Assembly (NCBI GenBank): GCA_026168455.1
Contig: CM047426.1
Span: 39,428,175 to 39,492,174 of the forward strand
Reading direction: 5' to 3'
Origin: Theocolax elegans
Lineage: Eukaryota > Arthropoda > Insecta > Hymenoptera > Cerocephalidae
Length of the DNA stretch: 64,000 bases
The notes beneath the pieces are model-generated. The model worked only from the letters and a program-made list of their open reading frames with translations, was not told where the DNA came from and ran no database searches. Shown in pieces: positions 31,835-43,256 of this stretch (its first letter is position 1; each line of letters begins with the position of its first letter). Made by a program: the position numbers and the translations under genes.

Positions 31835-32512
31835 AGGGAAGTACATGACCTCCGGGAAACGGATCTCATCCTAACTTTGGTATGTCTTTTATAATATAAA
31901 AATATGAAGAAAGCCAAGTTATCTCTTGCCAATGGCCACTTTTACGGAAGTTATTCGACATCCAATAATAATAGCAGTATAAAAAGTATAGCTTCCAATT
32001 CGGTCGCTTATAACTCAGAAACAAATAATGATAAACAATCAAACCAAAAACCAGAAAAAAGTTGAGTTCAAGTAGATGTGGTTTGAAAAAAAAGAAGCTC
32101 AAATTGTTTAATTTGAAGCAAAGTTATGAAAAAAATAAGAAATTGAAGATTATTAAGCCAAAATTTAATATGAAAAATTTATTGTTTCTTTTGGCCTAAT
32201 AGTCTACAATTTCTTATTTTCTTCATAACTTTGCTTCAAATTAAACAATTTGAGCTTCTTTTTTTTCAAACCACATCTACTTGAACTCAACTTTTTTCTG
32301 GTTTTTGGTTCGATTGTTTATCATTATTTGTGAGTTATAAGCGACCGAATTGGAAGTACTTTTTACTGCTATTATTATTGGATGTCGAATAACTTCCGTA
32401 AAAGTGGCCATTGGCAAGAGATAACTTGGCTTTCTTCATATTTTTATATTATAAAAGACATACCAAAGTTAGGATGAAATCCGTTTCCCGGAGGTCATGT
32501 ACTCCCGTTGTC
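31835..32512. mobile_element. 676-bp near-perfect palindrome, family A copy 2
   Basis: Left GGGAAGTACATGACCTCCGG through AAGTTATCTCTTGCCAATGG and CCACTTTTACGGAAGTTATT is mirrored on the right almost base for base (AATAACTTCCGTAAAAGTGG, CCATTGGCAAGAGATAACTT, CCGGAGGTCATGTAC). The axis is near 32172, with an unpaired centre of about 60 bp. Shares arm sequence with 6300-6702 but is younger by arm identity. No real ORF; a transcript would form a hairpin of about 300 bp. Confidence 0.9.
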
Positions 32513-33559
32513 AGTAGTAAGTGCTAGCATACTGTTAGTAGAATTTATTTCTCTAAAAAAATTTTTTGAAAAGTACTGCTAAGGGTAGTACACAATTTTT
32601 TACACAAATTAAACAAATGTTTTTTTTACCTAACAAACAAATAGCGCTGATTCAATTTAATGCTAATTTTGTAGGTATTTGTAAGAGTAATCAATCTATG
32701 TCGAACTATACTCAACGAAAAGTACTGCTAAGGGTACTTATTTTCGGCTTATTTCATGATTTTCTTCTTTAGGGGATGAAAACTTTGACGCTTTGTTTTG
32801 AACGGTTCCCGCCCCTTAAGAAGGTCAAATTTTTTTTAATCTGCATATTTGTTCGAGTACTTCACGGTGGTTAGGTCTCATGCGTCTTGCTTTCAGGGCA
32901 AATTTACATTACCCATTGGCAGACTTCTTTAAATCTGTAAATTATTATATTTATCAAATAAAATTAAATCTTATGTTTTCAACATAATATTAATATTTAA
33001 TCAGTCCCTACACTTAATATTTAGTAAAAAATAGACTCAGTTATTTGAAATTAGGGTAAGAAGTTATTCGTTTACAAAATATAGATATTTATTTATTTAT
33101 TTATTCCAGAGTTACATAATAACATTCGCAATTCGATTACAGAATAGATATTTGGAGTTATGAAGGAGTGAGGTCGGGTGCACTCATTTAAACTCATAGG
33201 TCAAGGTATATAAAGAGAAAACTATTTATTAAACTAAAACACACGAGTTTTCCTGTGAGTAGCGCGAGGCTCGTGCTGATCGCTAGAAGGCGGGCGCGGG
33301 AATGAAGATCCTCTTGAAACCAGTTTAATGTGGCGCTCCGGAAGAGTGAGAGTCGCATTCAGAAAACCGTCCGTGGCATAAGATTCTGCCTTCGGCGCGA
33401 GAATTGCCGTGATTGAGAGGACGGCAGTGGCGCCACAGCCACACTCCTTCTTTAGTGCTGGACGGTGTAGGCGGCGAGAACGAAACTTGCTTTTTTACAC
33501 CGCCTGGCTGAGATGTAGAGGGTGGTGAAACGTTCTGATCAGACCTTCATAGACTGCAG
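32513..33559. other. Stretch with short duplications, no gene
   Basis: AAAAGTACTGCTAAGGGTA occurs at about 32569 and 32717, and a related AAAAGTACTGCTTTAA at about 31708 outside the palindrome. The GC-richer part from about 33160 probably belongs to the 3' end of the gypsy element. No coding feature recognised. Confidence 0.4.
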
Positions 33560-35831
33560 CTTGGTGGCGGACTTTGCTATTACCAGGAAGGCAGGTTTCA
33601 GGCAGTCGGTAGAGCAGGTGCGCTCTTGGCCATTAATTTCAATCACGAAGGTGCGCTAGTCCACTCTCCTAATGATCTTGTGAGGGCCTGAGTATGGTGG
33701 TCGCAGGGGTTTTTGGATGGCATCTATTCGCTTAAAGTTGTGCGAGCAGGTTCGTAAGTCCTTAAAGAAAAATGGTTTCTGCCGTATGAGATATGTGTCT
33801 GGACGCTGGGACGGGCTTGATGGCCTGAGCAAGACGGCGTAGGTCTTGAACGAAAGATGCTGGTTTGGCCTCAGGGTAGCCTTGAACCGTAAAAAATATT
33901 CGCCTGGAACTCTGATGGTTGAGCCGAATAGCATTTCGGATGGGGAAGCTTGAAGGCCCTTCTTATTGAACGCCGTCCGTAGCCCCAGCAGAACTGAAGG
34001 AAATAAGTCAGGCCAAGGAATATCTGGATTGCACATTAGTGCAGCTTTAAGCGTCCTGTGTATCCGCTCCACCATGCCGTTGGATTGAGGGTGGTACGGC
34101 GTCGTTCTAATGTTGTGTAAGCCCAGAAGTTTAGCTAGTTCCGTAAGTAAGGCAACTCGAACTGTGCGCCTTGGTCAGAAGTGAAAATCAATGGCGTACC
34201 AAAAAAACAGGTCCATTAAGAATAGAAAGCTTCGGCGACGGTTGTTGCTTGCTGATCCTTCAAGGGGATGGCATGGGGCCATCTCGAAAACCTGTCGACG
34301 ATGGTAAGGCAGTACTGGAAATCCTGCACTAAAGGAAGTTTGTTCAAGTCAATATGGACGTGATCAAAACGGCCGTCAGGAACGTTAAAATCTCCCAAAA
34401 TTGAACGGTTGTGCCGGTGCGTTTTGGAGCGCTGGCATAGGTTGCACTGTTGCGCCCAGCGAGCGGTGTCTTTTCGCATACCTGGCCAGCAAAATTTCTT
34501 TGAAACGGCACGAACGGTTGCCCTGATGCTCGGGTGTGCCAAGCTGTGGAGAACGTCGAAGGCCTTTTTGCGAAGAGAAGCTGGTATACAGGGTCTGACA
34601 GTACCTGTCGAGACATCGCAGTGAATGGAATATCCATCAACGACCAGAAGCTGAGGGCTGAGGCGAGGCGAAGGAGACCTGGTGTTACAGGATAAAATCT
34701 GACGAGGGGACGCTTTATTCTACCGACTAAGACTCGACGAAACTGTTTCATGGCCGTAAAAACGGCGAGTAGTTCTCTATCGTAGGCGTTATAACGCTTC
34801 TCAGTATCTGAGAGTTTCCTCGAAAAAAAATTCAGGGGTCTCCATGTACCATGCGAGAATTCTTGTTCGAGGGCAGCACCTATTGCCGTGTTTGAGGCAT
34901 CTGTTCTCAAAGCAAGTGGGGCTTTTGGCTTGAGGAAAGTGGTGGTTGTTGCTTTCGTTCGCCAGGGCTGTTTTGCTGCGTAAAGAGGCAGCGTTCGCGG
35001 CTGGTGACCAAGAGAGTCGTATTTTCTTATTCTTGACAGGCAGGCCTTTCAGCAGGTCGTTGAGTGGAGCTAGAATGTCGGCTGCCTTGGCGATGCATCG
35101 ACGGTAAAAGTTGACGAGGTCAAAGTAACTTCGCAGGTCTGATCTTGCAAGTAGGGGGCTTTATACCTTCTGAAGAAACGATGTAGCCGAGGTATTGCAC
35201 TTACTCTTTCCCTAACGAGCAATTTTCTTTGTTGACACGTAGGTTGGCCTTTCGCAGTATCTCAAAAATTTGCCTCAAATGCTGAGCATGTTGATTGTGG
35301 TCTTTGGAAGCGACAAAAATATCATCGAGGTAATATTTTGCAAAAGGACAGTCTCGTAGAAGGTGATCCATTGTGCGTTGTAGTGACTGCACCGCGTTTC
35401 GCTGTCCGAAAGAAGATCGGGTAATAATTCATATATAGTCTGAAAGGCGTGGTTACCGCCGTCTTAGTGGTGTCTTCGTCTGCTATCAGGATTTGATAAA
35501 ACGCCTTGTGAAGGTCGATTGTGGCGAATACTTTCCCTTTTACTTCGAGCACGAGATCTTCCGCGATGGACAGCGAGTAGCGATCTGAGATTGTACAGGC
35601 ATTGAGGCGCCTGTAGTCGCCTGTGACCCTCCAGGAACCGTCTGGTTTGGCAACGAATCCTGTGGTAGACTGGTAAGTCAACGAGGCGTCGGTGTCTGAC
35701 GTCGACAAGGAGGCCGTGGTAGGCCAGGAAATCAGTATACCAATTATAGCCGATTGGACGTCGGTGACTATAAACTTCCAAAGGTAGGCTTGTCGTAGGC
35801 CCAGGTTTATAACGTCATTGAGTGGTACCAC
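33560..35831 (-). pseudogene. Ty3/gypsy pol remnant (RT, RNase H, integrase)
   Basis: Minus-strand pol of a gypsy-type LTR retrotransposon broken by frameshifts and stops. From the 5' side: RT (KPDGSWRVTGDYRRLN, ATIDLHKAFYQI, then the active-site region YYLDDIFVASK at about 35330), RNase H (RTDASNTAIGAALEQE, NAYDRELLAVF at about 34900-34750), integrase zinc and core (HPSIRATVRAVSKKFCWPGM, CNLCQRSKTHRH, HVHIDLNKLP, VDRFSRWPHAIP) and the integrase end (MVERIHRTLKAAL, to about 33560). The RT YLDD is present. Gag and protease are missing: the pol is cut at about 35830, close to a (GA)n run. No LTR was confirmed. Inactive. Confidence 0.85.
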
Positions 35832-36007
35832 AGATTAGTAGAAAGAGATTGCCGATGAGCATGGCAGGGGTACGCTGCTCGTTTTGCTTAAGAAAGTGGC
35901 GACACTCTCGGTTCGCATATGAAGCTTTCGCACGATTAGAGTGTAATGGGAGAGGGAAAGTAGATGGAGTAGGGTGGTAGGAACAACGAAAAAAGAGAAG
36001 AAAGAGA

Positions 36008-36050
<43 letters not shown>

Positions 36051-38087
36051 CAAACATATTGTTGATGCGCGCATTATATCCTTCGAATTATTTGATGATT
36101 GAATTTAGCGTCAACCCTTTTTTTCAGCCATTGCATAAAATTTTATAAAATTAATGAATATCAAAATTGTTAATATGTTGTGACGGGTAGATTTTATTTA
36201 AAACTATCAAACCTGTAAAACCTAACCTCACGCAAATACTTTTAATTAGTTCTGTTCACCTCGATTTATTATAATTAAAAGCCTCACCTCGGCTTGAGAC
36301 TACCGCACTCTATAAAGGGGGGTCAGAAAAATGGGGAAACCCACGTCGAATCACCAAATGATAGTTTGTTATTTTACTCGACGACACAGACAATACAGAC
36401 AACACGAGGAGCAACTAATAATAAATTAACAATTTTATATCTATGATTAACAATTAAATTTATTCAAATTAACTAATTACACTCCAATGATTATTGGCAC
36501 CGCTGTTCATCAATCTAGAACACGAAACGTAATACAAATTTTCTTAAACAATTCAATTTAATTAACAATTAATTAATTAATAAAAGGAAAAGAAAACGCG
36601 ACGCGAACACACACACACACAATCTCACTCACACACCTAGATGGGGTAATTTCGCGCCAAAAATCGATGCTAACTCGATTCTCAATAATAATATTAATTT
36701 AAAAACTCGAGCTGAAAAGAAAAAGTTTGTTGCCGATACTCTAAAACTATCGGATCTGCTACCTTACTCAATTCAACGAAACTACACCTGTAAATAAAAA
36801 TATGACTCGAAATTTCCACAAATTAAATTTATCTCAGCTATCCATGAATTCTCGAAGCTGCAAAGTAAATTAAATATTGAAAAGTCTCACCAAGATTTCA
36901 CCTTGAATCCACACTCAATTTTAATTATTATTTTTTTTTGTTTATCCACAATACAAGGATTAATTATCTTGTCGTCTTGGACTCATAATGCTTGATAGCT
37001 ATATTATACTATAATTTTCAAAATGGAGACTTCTCCTTTTTACTTTATTTTCTCCTCCAAAATTATCTCTCTCAATCTCTCCAAAATAAACGTCTGAACT
37101 CTATCAAGGCTAGGATAACAAGAACGAAAGGACGCGATCGAGGGATGATCCGCCTCCCCGTAACGAACTTTTCTGGGATGGCCTGATTATAGATCATTGG
37201 ATACTTTGGCTGAAACTCGATATTATTCGTGGAGAATTCTCTCGACAATTTGATTGGTTTTATTCCAGGATGCGCGAACCTGCGCGAGGATAATTGTCCT
37301 CATGGAAAATCACTCATATGGCGCGACACTCGAAATCAAATTGCCGGACTCGAAATATTTTAATTACATCATACTCGAAAAAACACCAAACTTATAACAC
37401 CAAAATGTCACCAAAATAACACCAAAAATACATAATAAATAATAGATTTCATCAATAATATATATAATTAACATATAACTCATGCAACATTGAAACATTA
37501 ATTTAAATACTCGAGAAAAATCCAACGATGAATCGCAATATCAATTTCACATATAATACAATGAGTGCGAGAGAGAACGCCGTTTATATATAGACATACT
37601 TATATATTTAATATATCGCGATACCCTCTCTCGGCTTTATCATGCTCCCCACTCTGATAGCGGCGCGAGCATGTTGCGCGAAATCATTATTCGGGAGAGA
37701 GCGATCGCGTGCGTTACTCCGCTCCCCCCCTACCCTAGTGTCGACAATACCCGGTGTACATCGTCACCGCGATCACATGTTTTCTCGCGTTGGGGTACAC
37801 GTTAGTATAGGTGTATGTGCGTGTTTGTCCCGGTTGCCGAAGATGCGCTTACGTATTAATTAACCCGTACGCGCACACGTGTACTACCAGCTGATACGCT
37901 GTTCGTAAATATTCTCTTTGTGTGTGTGAACGTGACTGGTTATGTGAGTGTCTAAATTTACTACAATTTCCTTAATCAACTATCCATAAAAATATTATCG
38001 CTTTCTTAAATTTATGTCTATTTTAACAATAATCATACATGTATATACGCTGTAGTTGAAAGAGTATGTGCGTTAAAATTCGACGAA
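35832..38087. other. Intergenic with (GA)n and (CA)n repeats and an LTR-like segment
   Basis: (GA)n at about 36014-36048 and (CA)n at about 36609-36622. A segment from 36179 starts TGTGACGGGTAG, carries a TATA-like CTATAAAGGGG near 36310, and GATCACA occurs near 37771. This could be a TG...CA LTR-like unit of about 1.6 kb, but no partner copy or target duplication was seen. Open frames here have no recognisable product. Confidence 0.35.
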
Positions 38088-39777
38088 ATGTCTATTAAAT
38101 GTTTTGAAGAATATTCAAAAAGTCAAGATTTGATTGAAGGTCTTTGCGATATATGTAGTAAACGTAGAAGCCTTGGTGTTGCGAAGCACGCTCTTTTGTT
38201 TATGTTAGATAGTATTAATGCTTTAAATCCATGGCGTCAAATAATATGGTTTGGTTTCAATGAAAATGGCGCTTATGCAGATGACCTTTCAAGTATTTAT
38301 AAAGAAATTATAGTTTTATTGCGTAGTATTGGAGCAGATCTGCGTTTAATTATATGTGACCAAGGTAGTGCTAATCACAAATTGTTTAGTAATTTAAAAT
38401 AACTTCTTTTAATCCTTATTTTTTCGTTAATGAAATCAAAATTTTTGCATGTTTCGATTGGCCTCACCTTATTAAACGACTGATCGCTCAATTAAGGTCC
38501 CACGATTTTATTTATATTGATGAAGATATAATATCTTTTCTCGATTTAATAAAAACGTGGGAGTTGGATCGATCAAATGGCACATCAAATCTATTAGGAC
38601 ATTTAACTGAGGCTCATTTTCATCTTAATAATTTGGAAGCCATGAAAGTTAAATTAGCTTTTCAGCTATTTAGTCGATGAATGCGGCTAGTTCGATAAAA
38701 ACCGCCGACGAAGATCCCCACGGTTTACAGACAAAAATGTGGAAAACGTCGGCCAGTTTTGTAGAAAAATTAGATGCCGTTATTGACGCGTGTAATTGTT
38801 ATTATTTATTCAATAAGAACCAGCAGAAAAAGCCATTGTCGAATAAGCATCCGGAACTTCAAAAGCTACTAGTTGATTTTGTTCATTGGTCGAAACAATG
38901 GACTGTTAAATCTAAAGGTAAGGTTTTAAAATCATCTTCTTTTACCGGTAATCCTTTGACTGTTACAGTTTTCATCGAATTATTTAATGATATCCAACTT
39001 TCATTTCCGGATTTTCAATTGGCAACAGCTTTCTGTAATCAAGATTCTGTAGAGCACATTCACTCAAAATTACGAGGAAGGGGTGGTTTCAATGCTAATT
39101 CCACTTGCAGAATGTACAGATTAAGTATTAGGCATATTTTATCTACTGGTTTCATTGAAACAAGTAAAAAAGGTAATGGTTTGATTGAAGAAGCCCACTC
39201 CTTTCTCGAATCGAGTAAAAGTACAGATTCAGGAAAACCTTTGAACTTGATTACACAAGCTCAAGCACAGTTAATTGAGTATGATTCACAAGAATTGAGT
39301 GAAATTAAAGAACTTCTAGAAGCTGCTAGAATGATGGATGCTTATGAACCGATCAATTCAACTAATATAGGAGCAAAATCCTTGTACGAAAGAAATGCTG
39401 TTGCATTCTTGGCAGGATATGTTGCTCGTAAGTCTCTTAAAAAAAGTGGATGTTCTGAGTGTGAGATTGATTTTATGAAAAACAATGATGATCCGCGAAG
39501 TAGTAACGAAGTGTATATTGAACACAGAGAATATCCACATTCAGATCAGAAACTTTCACAAGTTGCATACTTGACGAGACCAACGGATTTTTTCATGGAG
39601 GTTGTTCATTGCCAACTAGAAGCTTTTAATATTCAATACCAAAATGTATGGCACCAGGGACAATTATTGCAACAATTGACAGAAATAGCAATGAAATATA
39701 CTCATGAAAAGTACGTCTCTTGGTTTGATGACGTCCATAAATGTTTTAATCATAGATTAGATGCATTAAAATTTTGA
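38088..39777 (+). pseudogene. P-element-type transposase (THAP9-like), truncated and frameshifted
   Basis: Homologue of P-element/THAP9 transposases. The first open part (38088-38402) has ISVKxFEEY-like MSIKCFEEYSKSQDLIEGLC and a CDQGSANHKLF motif (the acidic catalytic stretch). The next part, in another frame (about 38405-38680), continues FACFDWPHLIKRLIAQLRSH and TEAHFHLNNLEAMKVKLAFQ, lost by a shift near 38400. The last part (38677-39777) has QDSVEHIHSKLRGRGGFNAN and AVAFLAGYVARKSL with a CxxCE pair, the conserved C-terminal region. Two frameshifts break the chain, and the THAP zinc finger is absent upstream, so it is 5'-truncated. Terminal repeats not found. Confidence 0.8.
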
Positions 39778-40817
39778 TTATTACTTAAAATTTATGCAAT
39801 AACTCAAGAGAGAAACAATAGCAGAAAATCTGTGAATGTGCAAAATTTGTAAACTACGTTGTCACTTTTTATAATTTTTGATTAATAATTTTCTACAATT
39901 TTAACAATAGGTCTATAAATATTTAATAAATATTGCGTAATTTCATATTTTGTTTCCTATTATAATTACATTCTTCTTTCAATTACAAATAAAGCCATCT
40001 TTGTTTTTGTTAAATTTGACTATAAATTTAATTATTATTTTTAATAAATGCACATACATGTTAATTTGTTTTTCGATTATCGAAAGATTATTGTTTTGCA
40101 AGTGAAAGACTAATATAATTTAATTTTTCATTAACAATTTTAATGTAAATAGTGTACTTAATATTGTATTTGTTTTGTAACAACGCTAGTCAAAAATAAT
40201 TTTATATCGCTCTTTTAATTTTAAACTTTTCTTAACTTTAATTATAACGCATTTTACTACAATATTAAATAAAATTTAATAGTCTTCTTTTTTTGTAATA
40301 TTTTAGTACATTTAATAGTATAAATAACATTATTTTTGAGTTTTAGTTGATTATTTACTTTTTATGTATATATGATGTAAATATAAATTGTTTTATATTC
40401 TTCGAGTTGTGGAGGACTGGAGACTACAGTGGTTAAAATAGGGCTATTGACGAAGGTTCCACGATTATATTTAAAAATAATTAAATCAATTAAATATAAC
40501 CACATTGTATAAATTTATCAGATCGTAGATTATTTTTTTAAGTTGCATACGATGATTGATTTATTTCATTTTAAATATAATAAACAAAAACCTAATGCGC
40601 TATTAGCAGTACCTCGAGGGTAGTGTGGAGAACTGTCGCGTTAATATTTTTATTGTTAAGGTAATATAATCATTATAATAATTCTTCAAAACTTTTGAAG
40701 AAAGTTCAACTTTTAATTGTTTTTAAATAACATTGAGATGATTTATAGCAATTAATTGAAAGATTATTATACAGTTTATTTTATTAAAAATGAATGTTTT
40801 AGAAATTCATTCTTTAA
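39778..40817. other. AT-rich 3' flank, no gene
   Basis: Very AT-rich. A GC-richer island at about 40405-40450 and another at 40595-40640 have no recognisable content. Confidence 0.45.
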
Positions 40818-41320
40818 TTATTGAAATAGTTATTATTATTATATGAATTTATATTATAAAAATAATAATAACTAATATAAATCGAATTTTAAACATATAA
40901 AAACTAAGGAATATATGAATTAACAAAAATTACAATTCACATATTAAAAATAATGAATTTATTAAATAAGTTTAATAAAAGGTTTGTATGTACGTTGAAC
41001 AAATTGAAACAAAATTAATTATTTAAAAATACAGTAAAACTACAATAAATAAGTAGTTCATTTAAGTTATTTATTCGAGTTGTTTTATAATTTTATTATA
41101 GTATCAATTAATTAACTTTTTTTTTTTAATTTATACAACAAACTTATAATTACACTTTCATAAAACTTAATTATTAAGCTAATTATTTTTAATATGCAAA
41201 TTATAATGTTTATTAAATAATATATTCCTCAATTTTTGTATGTTTAAAAATTGTTTTATATTTGTTATTATTATTTTTATGATATAAATTCATATAATAA
41301 TAATAATAACTATTTCAATA
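40818..41320. mobile_element. ~500-bp AT-rich fold-back element
   Basis: ATTGAAATAGTTATTATTAT / ATAATAATAACTATTTCAAT are outer inverted arms, followed by TATATGAATTTATAT paired with ATATAAATTCATATA. AGGAATATATGAATT and ATATTCCTC also mirror each other further in. AT richness lowers the weight of inner pairings, but the ends are convincing. Confidence 0.65.
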
Positions 41321-42922
41321 TTTAGTTATGTAAAATCTATTATATAAGTAACTATTAAAATAGATATTTATCAATTATTTATTAAAATTATGTAATATAA
41401 ACGTATCAAATAAGTAAATAAATTAAATAACTTAAAAAAAATCAAGATCACGAGTTTTAAAACCGAGACCCTTTGGGTAACCGATTACATACGCGCACCT
41501 TAACGCGCACGGCTACCGTATCTATACGCTGTGCAAATGTCTAAACTTATATTTAAGTTGTGCTCCCTGGTGGAAAGCTTACGGTTAAGTATTTATTTAT
41601 TTTAATGTCTACTGCTTTAATTTTTCTTTTTTTAAATCACAATTTTTATTAACTTGAATTCATATTAACGTAAATCAATAATTACATAAAATAAACTCAT
41701 AATACATAAAATATAAGTTGTGACGGTCCTGTTTTGTCGCATAATAAATTATAAAATTGAAATTATGTCTTTAAATATCATTTTTATTCATTCACCACTC
41801 CGTGCTGGGTAGGGAAACGTTCCCATCCAACAACCGAGTGACGAATGAGCATTTCATCGTTAATGCTTGTAATGGATAAGCGTTGCCCATAATTGTAGTC
41901 CCGTTTTAACCCAGTAACGTAGGTCGAAGAGAAACCAAATTCTCTTGTCACGCGTTACCATGCGAGCTATAACAGTTTAACAATTTAAGTCTAAAGATCC
42001 CAATATCTATTCAATGACGTAGTTCGAAGAGAACACAAATTCTCTTCTCCCGCGTCACCTTATGAATGGTACTGCGATTCCTTTAGACTTAATAGGCTAA
42101 CTATTCCCACAAGCATTGATTATTTATACTTTATGCGGTTTTACGAAATGATTGTAATACAGAGTAATAACATTTTGCTATTTCTTCATTTGGGAGATAT
42201 AGCTCCCTTACATCGACTCACTCGAGGACTCATACAATTGATAAATTTATAGAGAGTCACGCGGACTCTATTAATGCGGCGAGGCCGCTTAAACCCGTCG
42301 TTGTCCACGACGAAAATGCTGCCGAGGCAGCGAGAGCTGTTGTTTTTATCCAGGCTTGGCGGTTAGCAGTAGTGGGGGAAACTTTCCCGTTGAGGTGGGA
42401 TCGGCTTGATCTTTCTTAGGCTTTTGCTTCCCTCACCATGGGCCGTCTCACATACATGCGTCGACGTATCTGTATTGGTAACCTGAGATGTCGTTGCTTT
42501 CAATGTACTTTGTTTTGCATTATAAATATATCAGTTATTATATTGTTTAATTATAATAGAAACGGTATAAGTTTTACAATACGCTTAATCTATACGCAAG
42601 TCTTGGTTTATTGTAAAACTTATAATTTCATTGAAAATTGGCCTAATGTCAATTTTCACTGTAAATTGCAGTAAACAATAATTTTAAATTTAGTATCGTA
42701 TTATTATTACACATGAAATATTTAAATAGATTTTAATAATTTATAACAATTGTTTTATATAGTAATTATTAGCATCTTTGTCAGTTTTGGTGGTATCGCA
42801 ATGATATTCAGAGCAAAACTGGCAAATGTATAAAAAAAATTTATAAAATTATAAATTTTACAATTTTCCACTTTTTAATGTTTAAACTAATTCTTTAAAC
42901 ATTAAATGTGAAATAAAAAAAA
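41321..42922. other. Intergenic with LTR-like and hairpin features
   Basis: Contains a tRNA-like stretch on the minus strand at about 41456-41520 (box A-like TAGCCGTGCGCG, weak box B GGTTTTAAAAC, then a T-run). From about 41718 a TGTGACGGTCCTG block runs to about 42450 and may be an LTR. It holds two degenerate copies of ACGTAGGTCGAAGAGAAA / ACAAATTCTCTT at about 41918 and 42015. A hairpin TTTGTCAGTTTTG/CAAAACTGGCAAA lies at about 42778-42830 and a perfect TTAATGTTTAAA/TTTAAACATTAA at 42875-42905. No protein gene recognised. Confidence 0.35.
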
Positions 42923-42923
42923 T

Positions 42924-42998
42924 CTGCCCTCGCCGGGAATCGAACCCCGTCATAGCGCGTGGCAGTCAGAGACTTTACCGCAGAGCTATCTCATTCCC
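42924..42998 (-). tRNA. tRNA-like sequence (Gly-GCC-like anticodon region), probably degenerate
   Basis: Minus strand GGGAATGAGATAGCTCTGCG opens it, with a box A-like TAGCTCTGCGG, CTGCCACGCG as in the tRNA-Gly(GCC) anticodon loop, and a consensus box B GGTTCGATTCC inside CGGGGTTCGATTCCCGG. A T8 run follows within a few bases. Anticodon and acceptor stems pair badly, so I read it as a tRNA-derived repeat or pseudo-tRNA. Confidence 0.5.
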
Positions 42999-43256
42999 TT
43001 ATACGGGATAGTTTGGCATGTTTACATTAGCTAATCGTTAGTGTTAGCTTATGTAGTTATATTCTTTACGCTATTTAACTGAGATAGTCATTAGAATTTC
43101 TGTGTATCGCGTTTGGGATGTCACAAAGTAAATAAACAAAATTATAACTTTTTTAACATTAATAATTTTCGATTGCAGATATTAGTATTACGAAACTTAA
43201 TCAATCAATTTTTACGATGTTTAAATAGCATAAATATATCTCAAATTTTGTATAAA

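Noticed and set aside
35815..36074. Ser/Leu-repeat open frames
   Set aside because: Translation of the (GA)n microsatellite.
39778..42922. CRISPR-like or regular short-repeat array
   Set aside because: Only AT low complexity and palindromes; no direct-repeat/spacer structure, and the window is eukaryotic.
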